Positions 54,248 through 62,228 of a stretch of 64,000 bases of DNA are shown in pieces (the stretch's first letter is position 1; each line of letters starts with the position of its first letter). The notes under the pieces were generated by a model. That model did not search any database. It worked only from the letters and a program-made list of their open reading frames with translations, and was not told the origin of the DNA. The stretch comes from Micromonospora tulbaghiae. GTDB taxonomy: Bacteria; Actinomycetota; Actinomycetes; Mycobacteriales; Micromonosporaceae. The DNA lies in the NCBI RefSeq assembly GCF_900091605.1, contig NZ_FMCQ01000009.1:62001-126000 (forward strand), given 5' to 3'. The position numbers and the translations under genes are program-made.

Positions 54248-55432
54248 GTGACGACGACCGATCCCCTGGTGGCCCGGATGCGGCCGTTCGGCACCACCGT
54301 GTTCGCCGAGATGTCCGCGCTGGCCGTGCGCACCGGCGCGGTCAACCTCGGGCAGGGCTTCCCGGACACCGACGGCCCGCCGGAGATGCTCGCCGCCGCG
54401 GCCGAGGCGCTGCGTACCGGCCACAACCAGTACCCGCCCGGCCCGGGGATCCCCGCGCTGCGCGCCGCCGTCGCCGAGCACCAGCGCCGGTTCTGGGGCC
54501 TGGAGTACGACCCGGACGGCGAGATCGTGGTGACGGCCGGCGCGACCGAGGCGGTCGCGGCGAGCATCCTCGCGCTCTGCGAGCCGGGTGACGAGGTGGT
54601 CTGCTTCGAGCCGTACTACGACTCGTACGCCGCCTCGATCGCGCTGGCCGGTGCGGTCCGCCGCCCGGTGACGCTGCGTCCCGGCGCCGACGGCCGGTAC
54701 GCGTTCGACCCGGCCGAGCTGCGCGCCGCGTTCGGGCCGCGTACCCGGATGGTGCTGCTGAACTCGCCGCACAACCCGACCGGCAAGGTCTTCACCGCCG
54801 ACGAGCTGGCAGTGGTCGCCGGGCTGTGCCGGGAACACGACGTGTACGCGGTCACCGACGAGGTCTACGAGCACCTGGTGTTCACCGACGCCGCCGCGCC
54901 GCACGTACCGCTGGCAACGCTGCCCGGGATGCGGGAGCGGACGCTGCGCATCTCGTCGGCCGGGAAGACGTTCTCCTGCACCGGCTGGAAGGTCGGCTGG
55001 GTGAGCGGACCGGCACCGCTGGTGGCGGCGGTGCTGCGGGTGAAGCAGTTCCTGACGTTCGTCAACGCCGGGCCACTGCAACCCGCGGTGGCGGTGGCGC
55101 TCGGGCTGCCGGACGCGTATTTCACCGGGTTCCGGGACGACATGCAACGGCGGCGGGACCAACTCGCCGCCGGGCTGGCCGACGCCGGGTTCGGCGTGCT
55201 CGCGCCGGAGGGCACCTACTTCGTCACCGCCGACGTCACGCCGCTCGGTGGCCGGGACGGGGTGGAGTTCTGCCGGGCGCTGCCCGAGCGCTGCGGCGTG
55301 GTGGCGGTGCCCACGCAGGTGTTCTACGACGACGTGGAGGCCGGCCGCCGGCTGGTCCGGTTCGCGTTCTGCAAGCGACCCGAGGTGCTGGCCGAGGCGG
55401 TGACCCGGCTGCGTCGCCTGCGCGCTGACTGA
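54248..55432 (+). CDS. Class I/II PLP aminotransferase (DapC/kynurenine aminotransferase-like)
   Basis: A 394-residue fold-type I aminotransferase. Seen are VNLGQGFPDTDGPPEMLAAAAEAL, NQYPPGPGIPALRAAV, VVTAGATEAVAASILAL, LLNSPHNPTGKVFT with the Asn and Asp-Tyr of DEVYEHLVF, the PLP-Lys motif SSAGKTFSCTGWKVGW, and the substrate Arg in RLVRFAFCK. It fits the YbdL/DapC-like subgroup, which includes methionine and kynurenine aminotransferases; the exact substrate is uncertain. GTG 54248. It is 31 bases after the MmpS-like gene. Confidence 0.9.
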   Translation: MTTTDPLVARMRPFGTTVFAEMSALAVRTGAVNLGQGFPDTDGPPEMLAAAAEALRTGHNQYPPGPGIPALRAAVAEHQRRFWGLEYDPDGEIVVTAGATEAVAASILALCEPGDEVVCFEPYYDSYAASIALAGAVRRPVTLRPGADGRYAFDPAELRAAFGPRTRMVLLNSPHNPTGKVFTADELAVVAGLCREHDVYAVTDEVYEHLVFTDAAAPHVPLATLPGMRERTLRISSAGKTFSCTGWKVGWVSGPAPLVAAVLRVKQFLTFVNAGPLQPAVAVALGLPDAYFTGFRDDMQRRRDQLAAGLADAGFGVLAPEGTYFVTADVTPLGGRDGVEFCRALPERCGVVAVPTQVFYDDVEAGRRLVRFAFCKRPEVLAEAVTRLRRLRAD

Positions 55433-55433
55433 A

Positions 55434-55466
55434 CCGCCCGCTGGAGGGAGATCCCCCAGCGGGCGG
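55434..55466. terminator. Terminator between convergent aminotransferase and glmM
   Basis: CCGCCCGCTGG and CCAGCGGGCGG form a perfect 11-bp stem with an 11-base loop in the gap between the two stop codons. Confidence 0.8.
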
Positions 55467-55472
55467 CATGGC

Positions 55473-56828
55473 TCAGGCGACCGGGCTGGCGGTGCGGACC
55501 TGCTCGGCGATGCGCTCGGCGACCTCACGCGCGGTGGCCTCGGTGGCCGCCTCGACCATGACCCGCACCAGCGGCTCGGTGCCCGAGGGGCGCAGCAGCA
55601 CCCGGCCGGTCTCGCCCAGTTCCGCCTCCGCGCGCTCCACCTCGGCCCGGACGGCGGGTGCGGCGGCGCCGACGGTACGGTCGCCGACCGGCACGTTGAT
55701 CAGCACCTGGGGCAGCTTGGTGACCACTGCGGCCAGCTCGGCCAGGGTCGTGCCGGTGGCGGCCATCCGCGCCATCAGGTGCAGGCCGGTCAGCACGCCG
55801 TCGCCGGTGGTGGCGTACGCCGGCAGCACGATGTGCCCGCTCTGCTCGCCGCCGAGCGCCAGGCCGGAGGCGCGCAGCTCCTCCAGCACGTACCGGTCGC
55901 CGACCTTGGTCTCGACCAGCCGGATGCCGTGCTCGGACATGGCCAGCCGGAGACCGAGGTTGCTCATCACGGTGGCGACCAGGGTGTCCTGGGTCAGCTC
56001 GCCGGCGTCCCGCATGGCGAGCGCGAGGATCGCCATGACCTGGTCGCCGTCGACCTCGTCGCCGTCGGCGGTGACCGCGACGCAGCGGTCGGCGTCGCCG
56101 TCGTGGGCGATGCCGAGGTGGGCGCCGTGCTCGACCACGGCGGCGCGCAGCGCGTCGATGTGGTTGGAGCCGCACTCGTCGTTGATGTTGAGCCCGTCCG
56201 GCTCGGCGTGGATGGCGATCACCTCGGCGCCCGCTTCCCGGTAGGCGACCGGGGCGACGTCGGCCGCCGCGCCGTTGGCGCAGTCGACGACCACCTTGAT
56301 CCCGTCGAGGCGGTGCGGCACGGTGCCGACCAGGTGCTGTACGTAGTGGTCGGCGCCGTCGAGCAGGTCGTTGACCCGGCCCACGCCGGCGCCGATCGGG
56401 CGCTTCCAGGCGGTGGTGGCGTTGGCCTTCACCGCCTCCTCGATCCGCATCTCGATCTCGTCGGGCAGCTTGTGCCCACCGGCGGCGAACAGCTTGATGC
56501 CGTTGTCCGGCATCGGGTTGTGCGAGGCGGAGAGCATCACGCCCAGGTCGGCCTTGATCTCGGCGGTGAGGAACGCCACCGCCGGGGTGGGCAGCACGCC
56601 GACCCGGACCACGTTGGCGCCGGCGCTGGTGAGCCCGGCGACCACCGCCGCCTCCAGCATTTCGCCGCTGGCCCGGGTGTCCCGGCCGACCACCGCGAGC
56701 GGCGGATGGCTCTTGTCGGTCTCGGCCAGCGTGTGGGCCGCGGCCACCGCGACCGCCAACGCCAACTCCGGGGTGAGATCCGCGTTCGCCCGCCCGCGTA
56801 CGCCGTCCGTGCCGAACAACCGGCCCAT
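55473..56828 (-). CDS. glmM: Phosphoglucosamine mutase
   Basis: Converts glucosamine-6-phosphate to glucosamine-1-phosphate for UDP-GlcNAc. The 451-residue protein starts MGRLFGTDGVRGRAN, has the phospho-Ser loop GVMLSASHNPMPDNGIK, the Mg-binding DGDADR (AHDGDADRCVAV), the sugar-binding GGEQSGH and the C-terminal phosphate loop RPSGTEPLVRVMVE. ATG 56828 follows GGAGG by nine bases; a TTG three codons upstream is less likely. glmS lies 2.5 kb away in the same direction. Confidence 0.97.
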   Translation of the reverse strand: MGRLFGTDGVRGRANADLTPELALAVAVAAAHTLAETDKSHPPLAVVGRDTRASGEMLEAAVVAGLTSAGANVVRVGVLPTPAVAFLTAEIKADLGVMLSASHNPMPDNGIKLFAAGGHKLPDEIEMRIEEAVKANATTAWKRPIGAGVGRVNDLLDGADHYVQHLVGTVPHRLDGIKVVVDCANGAAADVAPVAYREAGAEVIAIHAEPDGLNINDECGSNHIDALRAAVVEHGAHLGIAHDGDADRCVAVTADGDEVDGDQVMAILALAMRDAGELTQDTLVATVMSNLGLRLAMSEHGIRLVETKVGDRYVLEELRASGLALGGEQSGHIVLPAYATTGDGVLTGLHLMARMAATGTTLAELAAVVTKLPQVLINVPVGDRTVGAAAPAVRAEVERAEAELGETGRVLLRPSGTEPLVRVMVEAATEATAREVAERIAEQVRTASPVA

Positions 56829-56876
56829 ACCCGCCAACCTCCGTGGAACTGCCGATGAGAGGAGAGAAACGCGGAA

Positions 56877-56915
56877 CGGCCGGTCCGCCTCCCGGAAGGG
56901 GAGGCGAACCGGCCG
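56877..56915 (-). terminator. Terminator of the rplM-rpsI operon
   Basis: A 16-bp stem (CGGCCGGTCCGCCTCC with GGAGGCGAACCGGCCG; one mismatch) and a 7-base loop lie 31 bases after the rpsI stop. Confidence 0.85.
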
Positions 56916-56945
56916 TCCGTCAGAAGTACAAGACGCTTGTGGTGA

Positions 56946-57410
56946 TCAGCGCTTCGAGTACTGGGGAGCCTTACGGGCCTTCTTGAGGCCGTACTTCTTG
57001 CTCTCCTTGACCCGGGCGTCACGGGTCAGGAAGCCGGCCTTCTTCAGGGCCGGGCGGTCGTCGGGCTCGCTGACGATCAGCGCCCGGGCGATGGCGAGCC
57101 GCAGCGCGCCGGCCTGGCCGGTGGTGCCGCCGCCACGCAGGTTGGCGATCACGTCGAACGCCTCGGGCTTCTCGGCGGTGACCAGCGGGTCCTTGATGAG
57201 CTGCTGGTGCACCTTGCTCGGGAAGTAGGCCTCGAGGTCGCGGCCGTTGCAGGTGATCTTGCCGGTGCCCGGGACGATCCGGACCCGGACGATGGCTTCC
57301 TTGCGCCGACCCACGGTCTGGATCGGGCGGTCACCACGGGGCGCGCGCGCGACGGGCGCCGGCGCCTCGGTGGCCTCGGGGGCGACCTCGGTGGCGGTGA
57401 TGTCGGTCAT
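56946..57410 (-). CDS. rpsI: 30S ribosomal protein S9
   Basis: The 154-residue protein has an actinobacterial N-terminal extension (1-30), then QTVGRRKEAIVRVRIVPGTGKITCNGRDLEAYFP, VIANLRGGGTTGQAGALRLAIARAL and the C-terminal tail KKYGLKKARKAPQYSKR that reaches the ribosomal P site. ATG 57410 follows GAAGGAAG. It follows rplM by 20 bases in the universal rplM-rpsI operon. Confidence 0.98.
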   Translation of the reverse strand: MTDITATEVAPEATEAPAPVARAPRGDRPIQTVGRRKEAIVRVRIVPGTGKITCNGRDLEAYFPSKVHQQLIKDPLVTAEKPEAFDVIANLRGGGTTGQAGALRLAIARALIVSEPDDRPALKKAGFLTRDARVKESKKYGLKKARKAPQYSKR

Positions 57411-57430
57411 GCTGCTTCCTTCGCCCGCGC

Positions 57431-57874
57431 TCACTGCGCGATCTGCTTGATCTCGAACGGCACCGGCTGCTGCGCGGTGTGCGGGTGCTCGGCACCGGCG
57501 TAGACCTTCAGCTTCTTGAGAAGCTGACGGCCCAGCTTGTTGTGCGGGAGCATGCCCTTCACGGCCAGCTCGATGGCCCGCTCGGGCCGCTTGGTGAGCA
57601 GCTCGTCGTAGCCGACCCGCTTCAGACCACCCGGGTAACCGGAGTGGCGGTAAGCAACCTTGGTCTGGCGCTTGTTGCCGGTCAGCGCGACCTTGCCCGC
57701 GTTCACGATGACGACGAAGTCGCCCGTGTCGACGTGCGGCGCGAAAGTCGGCTTGTGCTTGCCACGCAGGAGCGTGGCGGCGTGGGTCGCCAGGCGGCCC
57801 AGCACGACATCAGAGGCGTCGATGACGTGCCACTGACGCTCGATCTCACCCGGCTTCGGGCTGTACGTACGCAC
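57431..57874 (-). CDS. rplM: 50S ribosomal protein L13
   Basis: The 147-residue protein starts VRTYSPKPGEIERQWHVIDASDVVLGRLATHAATLLRGKHKP and contains GDFVVIVNAGKVALTGNKRQTK, YRHSGYPGGLKRVGYDELL and VKGMLPHNKLGRQLLKKLKVYAGAEHPH, all typical of L13. GTG 57874 is the family start. The 209 bases upstream, before the narK-like stop, hold its promoter but I cannot point to it. Confidence 0.98.
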   Translation of the reverse strand: MRTYSPKPGEIERQWHVIDASDVVLGRLATHAATLLRGKHKPTFAPHVDTGDFVVIVNAGKVALTGNKRQTKVAYRHSGYPGGLKRVGYDELLTKRPERAIELAVKGMLPHNKLGRQLLKKLKVYAGAEHPHTAQQPVPFEIKQIAQ

Positions 57875-58083
57875 AGGTCTACCTTGTCTCGTCGTCGGTC
57901 TGGGGTCGCGCGCCGAAGTGACCAGGAGTACCCAGCCGGACCAGCGCGCACGAACGACCAAGCGTACCTGATGCGGCACGCCTAAGAATGTCGTACAACA
58001 GCAGGCAACGATACCCGGCCGCCCTGCGGCAGGTCAAAACGGGGTCGCGCCCCGCGTGGTCTGCGCGTTCGCCATGGCGCAGC

Positions 58084-59451
58084 TCACACGCCGACCAGCG
58101 TACGCGGCCCGGGACGCAGGTAGACCACCCAGGTCACCAGGAAGCAGAGCGCGTACCAGGCGATGAACGCCAGGTAGGCGGCGTCCGCGGTGCCGGAGGT
58201 CAGGAACGACTGCCGGAACGCCACGTTCACCAGCACCCCACCGGAGGCGCCGACCGCGCCGGCGATGCCGATCACCGCGCCGGACAGGCGCCGGGCCCGC
58301 CGCTGCGCCGCCTCCGGGTCGCCGGTCAGCTCGCTCTCCGCGACGGCCCGGGCCCGGAAGATCGCCGGGATCATCTTGTACGTCGAGCCGTTGCCGATGC
58401 CGGAGAAGACGAACAGCGCCAGGAACCCGGTCAGGTAGAGCGGGAAGGACCGGTCACGGGCGGCGTACAGCACCAGCGCGGCCCCGGCGGCCATCGCCAC
58501 GAAGTTCCAGAACGTGATCCGGGCCCCGCCGAGCCGGTCGGCGAGCTGACCGCCCACCGGCCGGATCAGCGAGCCGATCAGCGGCCCGAGGAAGGTCAGC
58601 CAGGCCGCGTCGACGGGCGTCGGGAACCGGTCGTGGAACTGGAGCTGGAGCACCTGGCCGAAGGCGAACCCGAAGCCGATGAACGAGCCGAACGTGCCCA
58701 CGTAGAGCAGCGACATCACCCAGGTGTGCGGGTCGCGGGCCGCCGCGCGCAGCGCGCCCGGTTCGTTGCGCGCCCCCGGCACGTTGTCCAGCCAGCGGGC
58801 CGCGGCCAGCGCGGCCAGCACGATCAGCGGCAGGTAGACCGCCGGCACGAGCCGGGGGTACGCGGCGCCGGCCGTCGCCAGCACCGCCAGCCCCACCAGT
58901 TGCACAGCCGGTACGCCCAGGTTGCCGCCACCGGCGTTGAGCCCCAGCGCCCGGCCCTTGAGCCGCTCCGGGAAGAACAGGTTGATGTTCGCCATCGACG
59001 AGGCGAAGTTGCCGCCGCCGACGCCGGACAGGCAGGCGAGCACCATCAGCGTGGCGTACGACACCCCGGGCTCGATCAGCACGGCCATCGGCACCGCCGG
59101 CACGAGCAGCAGCAGGGCGCTCACGATGGTCCAGTTCCGGCCGCCGAACCGGGCGACGGCAAGCGTGTACGGCAGCCGCAGCACCGCCCCCAGCGCGGCC
59201 GGCACGGCGGTCAGCAGGAACTTCCCGGCCGGGTCGATGCCGTACTCGGGGCCCAGGAACAGCACCGTCACCGACCAGAGGCTCCACACGGAGAAGCCGA
59301 CGTGCTCGGCGAAGATCGAGACGTACAGGTTGCGCCGGGCCACCCGGGCGCCGCCGGCCGCCCAGAACGCCGGGTCCTCCGGCCGCCATTCGGTGAGCCG
59401 GCCGGCGGTGGTGGCCGGCGGCGGCGTGGGTGCGGAAACGAGCGTGCTCAC
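58084..59451 (-). CDS. Nitrate/nitrite transporter of the NarK family
   Basis: A 455-residue MFS transporter with twelve hydrophobic helices. The two nitrate-porter signatures are present: GLNAGGGNLGVPAVQL and GIGNGSTYKMIPAIF. Conserved Arg residues lie in LRLPYTLAVARFGGRN and SLIRPVGGQLADRLGG. This fits NarK1/NasA-type carriers that feed assimilation. GTG 59451. A weak GlnR-like half-pair lies 47-62 bases upstream. An assimilatory nitrate reductase gene is 2.8 kb away, with toxin-antitoxin genes and a methyltransferase in between. Confidence 0.93.
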   Translation of the reverse strand: MSTLVSAPTPPPATTAGRLTEWRPEDPAFWAAGGARVARRNLYVSIFAEHVGFSVWSLWSVTVLFLGPEYGIDPAGKFLLTAVPAALGAVLRLPYTLAVARFGGRNWTIVSALLLLVPAVPMAVLIEPGVSYATLMVLACLSGVGGGNFASSMANINLFFPERLKGRALGLNAGGGNLGVPAVQLVGLAVLATAGAAYPRLVPAVYLPLIVLAALAAARWLDNVPGARNEPGALRAAARDPHTWVMSLLYVGTFGSFIGFGFAFGQVLQLQFHDRFPTPVDAAWLTFLGPLIGSLIRPVGGQLADRLGGARITFWNFVAMAAGAALVLYAARDRSFPLYLTGFLALFVFSGIGNGSTYKMIPAIFRARAVAESELTGDPEAAQRRARRLSGAVIGIAGAVGASGGVLVNVAFRQSFLTSGTADAAYLAFIAWYALCFLVTWVVYLRPGPRTLVGV

Positions 59452-59497
59452 GGGCGACTCCTCCTCGTCGATGACGAGGCGACGCTCTCAGCCGGTG

Positions 59498-59513
59498 GTT
59501 TCCCCGGCGTGCC
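59498..59513 (-). promoter_or_regulatory. Weak GlnR-like site upstream of narK-like gene
   Basis: On the minus strand GGCAC-n6-GAAAC, matching the GlnR pattern GTnAC-n6-GAAAC except for one base. The next two half-sites at 11-base spacing are poor. Considered only because the nitrate reductase has a much better site. Confidence 0.3.
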
Positions 59514-59573
59514 CCGCGCGCGTCGGCCCGGCAACGGAGACCGCACGTCCGCCGGACGGCGCCGGTGAGGAGG

Positions 59574-59867
59574 TCACAGCTCCTGGAGGATCCGCAGCGC
59601 TCGACCGACCCGCTGCATGGTCTCGGTGTCGGCCACGTCCACGCACTCGGTGAACCACTTCTTCATCGGTGAGGAGATCCGGTCGGGCATCACCACGTAC
59701 GCGCCCATCCGCACGGCGAGCGGCGAGTCGCGCAGCAGCGACTCCTCGACCACCTCGGCCACGATCACGATGGGTACCGCCGTGGCGTTGTAGACGTCGG
59801 AGCTGATCACCAGACCGAACCGCTCGCGGGCGCCGGAGATGCGCCAGACCTCACCCCTACGCAGCAC
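59574..59867 (-). CDS. MazF/PemK-like toxin
   Basis: A 97-residue protein starting VLRRGEVWRISGARERFGLVISSDVYNATAVPIVIV, which follows the MazF/PemK beginning (RGE-[IV]-W ... LVIS-[ND]) and continues with VVMPDRISSPMKKWF and the C-terminal helix ETMQRVGRALRILQEL. MazF enzymes cut RNA at short sequences. The RP-A-L motif before LVIS is missing, so activity should be tested. GTG 59867 lies inside the end of the antitoxin gene (11-base overlap), the usual toxin-antitoxin arrangement. Confidence 0.82.
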   Translation of the reverse strand: MLRRGEVWRISGARERFGLVISSDVYNATAVPIVIVAEVVEESLLRDSPLAVRMGAYVVMPDRISSPMKKWFTECVDVADTETMQRVGRALRILQEL

Positions 59868-60114
59868 GCGGACGCCCGCCGAACAGGGCGTCGTCGACGA
59901 GCGCGACCTCCTGGGCGTCGGCCAGGGCGGCGGATTCCAGGTCCAGGCCGGCACGGCCGACCGCGTCGGCGTGCGCGGTGAAGACCTCGCGCAGCGCCTT
60001 CTCCCGGGCGGCCTGGTCCATCCAGGCGGAGAGGGAGAGGCCTTCCCGCTTGGCGAACCGGCGCGCCTCCTCGATCGTCTCGTCGGAGAACGACAGCGTC
60101 ACCTTGGCGGTCAT
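59857..60114 (-). CDS. Ribbon-helix-helix antitoxin, partner of the MazF-like toxin
   Basis: An 85-residue protein beginning MTAKVTLSFSDETIEEARRFAKREGLSLSAWMDQAAREKAL, a ribbon-helix-helix DNA-binding fold with a C-terminal acidic tail (LDLESAALADAQEVALVDDALFG) suited to cover the toxin. ATG 60114 is preferred over an earlier start because the fold begins there. The toxin gene overlaps its end. Confidence 0.84.
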   Translation of the reverse strand: MTAKVTLSFSDETIEEARRFAKREGLSLSAWMDQAAREKALREVFTAHADAVGRAGLDLESAALADAQEVALVDDALFGGRPRAA

Positions 60115-60207
60115 GCCGGGAAGACTACCCATCGGTATGACCGCCAGTCATCCTCGTCCCCGCCGATCGGGGATTAGGACATCGCCAGGTGAAACAACCG
60201 AAGCTAG

Positions 60208-60236
60208 TTGCGGATATTGCACTTGCAAGCGATGAT
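60208..60236 (+). promoter_or_regulatory. Predicted promoter with internal palindrome for the HTH-PIN module
   Basis: TTGCGG (60208-60213), a 17-base spacer and GATGAT (60231-60236) form a good vegetative promoter. The spacer holds TTGC-ACTT-GCAA (60217-60228), an inverted repeat in the place expected for an autoregulatory operator. This places transcription start near 60243, downstream of the GTG at 60189, and so supports ATG 60291 as the start of the first gene. Confidence 0.55.
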
Positions 60237-60290
60237 GGAGCAGGTCCGAACGGTTGGGACGACGCAAGCACATCTGCCGCAGGGAGCCGC

Positions 60291-60758
60291 ATGAGCCTCA
60301 GCACCGGCATGGCCGCCTCGGTCATGCCCACCGAGGGAGCGGAGCGCCAGAAGGCAGCCGCCATGGAGGAGTTCCTCGTGCGGCACCCCCTTGCCGCAGG
60401 CGGAAGGGCGGCCCGCCTCGTCTCGGCGGACGGCGAAGAGGTCGAGGTTCCCGCCCAGATGTTCGACGTCCTCCATCAGATCTCGGCGATGCTCGCCCGC
60501 GGCGACGGCGTCGCGATCAGCGCCATCTCCCGCGAACTGACGACGACCGAGGCGGCGAAGCTGCTCGGCATGTCCCGCCCCACACTCGTCCGCCTTCTGG
60601 AGAACGAGTCGATCGCGTCCCACCGGGTCGGCACCCACCGGCGCCTCTTTCTCCGCGACGTCCTCGCATTCCGGCAACGGCAGATGGAAGAGCGACGGAA
60701 GTCGTACGAGGCCCTGATGTGGGAGTCCGACGCGCTCGGTTTCACCGACGACGTGTAG
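60291..60758 (+). CDS. Helix-turn-helix (excisionase-type) antitoxin
   Basis: A 155-residue DNA-binding protein. The helix-turn-helix (about 82-135) reads LTTTEAAKLLGMSRPTLVRLLENESIASHRVGTHRRLFLRDVLAFRQ, the MerR/excisionase type. The C-terminal RRKSYEALMWESDALGFTDDV is acidic and aromatic, as in antitoxins that pair with PIN toxins. Start ATG 60291 has GGGAG six bases upstream and fits the predicted promoter. The PIN gene starts 40 bases after its stop. Confidence 0.85.
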   Translation: MSLSTGMAASVMPTEGAERQKAAAMEEFLVRHPLAAGGRAARLVSADGEEVEVPAQMFDVLHQISAMLARGDGVAISAISRELTTTEAAKLLGMSRPTLVRLLENESIASHRVGTHRRLFLRDVLAFRQRQMEERRKSYEALMWESDALGFTDDV

Positions 60759-60798
60759 TTCCCGGCCCGGCCAGGGGGCGCTGGGTAGGGTGTCCACT

Positions 60799-61398
60799 GT
60801 GATCCCCAGCGCCCCACTGGTGTTCCTGGACGCGAACGTTCTCTATTCCAGGACTATTCGCGACTGGGTCAGCCTTCTCGCACTCGAAGGCGATTGCGCC
60901 GTCTTCGATCTCCGGTACAGCGAGGACGTACTGGCGGAATGGATGTATCGCTTGCGCCGCAAGCGGCCCGAGCATTCCGAGCAGGCGATCGGCGGGCAGC
61001 GACGCCGTTTCGTCCAGGCATTCCCGTACGGCCTCGTCACCGGCTATTCGCCGAACGACGTGCCGTGCCCGCCGGACCCGGACGACCGGCACGTCCTGGC
61101 CGCCGCCGTCCACGGCCGCGCCGACATCCTGGTAACCGACGACCGGCGCGCCTTTCCTCCGGGATGCGTACGGGAATCCCTGTCGGTCCTCACCGGCGAC
61201 GGGTTCCTCAACTGGGTGGCCGACCGTTCGATGCCCCTGGTTCTGCGGGCACTGGCGCGGCAGATCGACTACTACCGGCGCAGCCTGGTCTCCGAGGACA
61301 AGGACGCGGTCGAATTGATCGCCCACTTACGCAAGGCCGGCGTACCCCGTTTCGCCGAGCGGCTCGAGAATCACCTCGCCGATCCGTCCGGCCGCTGA
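60799..61398 (+). CDS. PIN-domain ribonuclease toxin (VapC-like)
   Basis: A 199-residue PIN-domain protein. Acidic residues for Mg binding are at Asp11 (VFLDANVLYSR), in YSEDVLAEW, and in PDPDDRHVLAAAVHGRADILVTDDRRAFP. Such toxins cut RNA, often tRNA. GTG 60799 follows GGGTAGGG by eight bases and is better placed than GTG 60790. A TTA codon, very rare in these genomes, encodes Leu177 (61327-61329), so translation may depend on the bldA-type leucine tRNA. Its codons are less GC-biased than those of the neighbours. It overlaps the convergent methyltransferase gene by 28 bases. Confidence 0.87.
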   Translation: MIPSAPLVFLDANVLYSRTIRDWVSLLALEGDCAVFDLRYSEDVLAEWMYRLRRKRPEHSEQAIGGQRRRFVQAFPYGLVTGYSPNDVPCPPDPDDRHVLAAAVHGRADILVTDDRRAFPPGCVRESLSVLTGDGFLNWVADRSMPLVLRALARQIDYYRRSLVSEDKDAVELIAHLRKAGVPRFAERLENHLADPSGR

Positions 61399-62081
61399 CC
61401 GCCGAAGACGGCGAAGCGCCATTCCTTGAAGAAGCAGTCCACGTCCACCAGTCCCGCCTCGGTCAGCCAGCGGCACTGCTCGGCCACCGGGGCCGGACGG
61501 TCGTGCCGCATCCGCTCCCGGGCGGCGGCGATCTCCTCGGCGTCGGAGCCCAGCTCGGCGATCCGCGCCGTCCACACCTCGTCGTAGCGGCGATCCAGCG
61601 CCGGGGTCGGTCCGGCCACCTGCTCGGCGTTGACGAACACCCCGCCGGGAACCAGCGCCTCAGCGGCCCGCCGGTACAGCGCCCGCTTGCCGGAGTCGTC
61701 GAGGTGGTGGATGGCCAGCGCGGACACCACGGCGTCGCACCGGCCGGCGGGCAGCGGGTCGGCCAGGTCGGCGTGCACCGTGCGGTGCGCCACGCCGCGT
61801 TCCTTCAGGTGTCCGGCGGCGACCGCGAGCATGCCGGGTGCGCCGTCCACGAGCGTCAGGCGGACCCCGGGGACGGCTGCGGTCAGCAGCAGGGACAGCA
61901 GGCCGGTACCAGCGCCCAGGTCCAGCACCTCGGGGGTACGCCCGGCGGCGAGCGCGGCGCGCAGCGGGGGCGCGGCCACCTCGACGGCGGCGCCGTAGAA
62001 GGCGTCGAAGCAGGGCACCAGGCGGCGCCGGGCCTGGTCGTAGCTGCCGGCCACCGCGTCGAACGCGTCCGCCACGCCCAT
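61371..62081 (-). CDS. Class I SAM-dependent methyltransferase
   Basis: A 236-residue methyltransferase with the SAM loop VLDLGAGTGLLSLLL (motif I), LTLVDGAPGMLAVA (acidic loop), VHADLADPLPAGRCDAVVSALAIHHLDD and the LVPGGVFVNAEQV strand. It looks like a small-molecule methyltransferase; the substrate is unknown. It is divergent from the nitrate reductase gene, sharing a 147-base promoter region that contains the GlnR box. Confidence 0.87.
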   Translation of the reverse strand: MGVADAFDAVAGSYDQARRRLVPCFDAFYGAAVEVAAPPLRAALAAGRTPEVLDLGAGTGLLSLLLTAAVPGVRLTLVDGAPGMLAVAAGHLKERGVAHRTVHADLADPLPAGRCDAVVSALAIHHLDDSGKRALYRRAAEALVPGGVFVNAEQVAGPTPALDRRYDEVWTARIAELGSDAEEIAAARERMRHDRPAPVAEQCRWLTEAGLVDVDCFFKEWRFAVFGGQRPDGSAR

Positions 62082-62166
62082 CGGAGCCTCCCGTTATTTG
62101 AGACAACTTTCCCACATTGTAAACCCCGCGGAGGACGACGTCACCTACGTGCGGTGTGAAGCGGTC

Positions 62167-62204
62167 GTGACAGGACCGAAACAGAGCAGACCCGGACCGG
62201 AAAC
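62167..62204 (+). promoter_or_regulatory. Predicted GlnR box upstream of assimilatory nitrate reductase
   Basis: GTGAC-n6-GAAAC-n6-GACCC-n6-GAAAC. Three of the four half-sites match the actinomycete GlnR consensus gTnAC-n6-GAAAC-n6-GTnAC-n6-GAAAC exactly, all at the required 11-base phase (62167, 62178, 62189, 62200). The site ends 24 bases before the ATG. Confidence 0.7.
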
Positions 62205-62228
62205 CGCCCGACGGCACGCTTTTCCGAC

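Noticed and set aside
62097..62134. GlnR site in the AT-rich stretch TTTGAGACAACTTTCC...
   Set aside because: Only fragments fit the consensus and the phase is wrong; the site at 62167-62204 is much better. The stretch is more likely promoter DNA.
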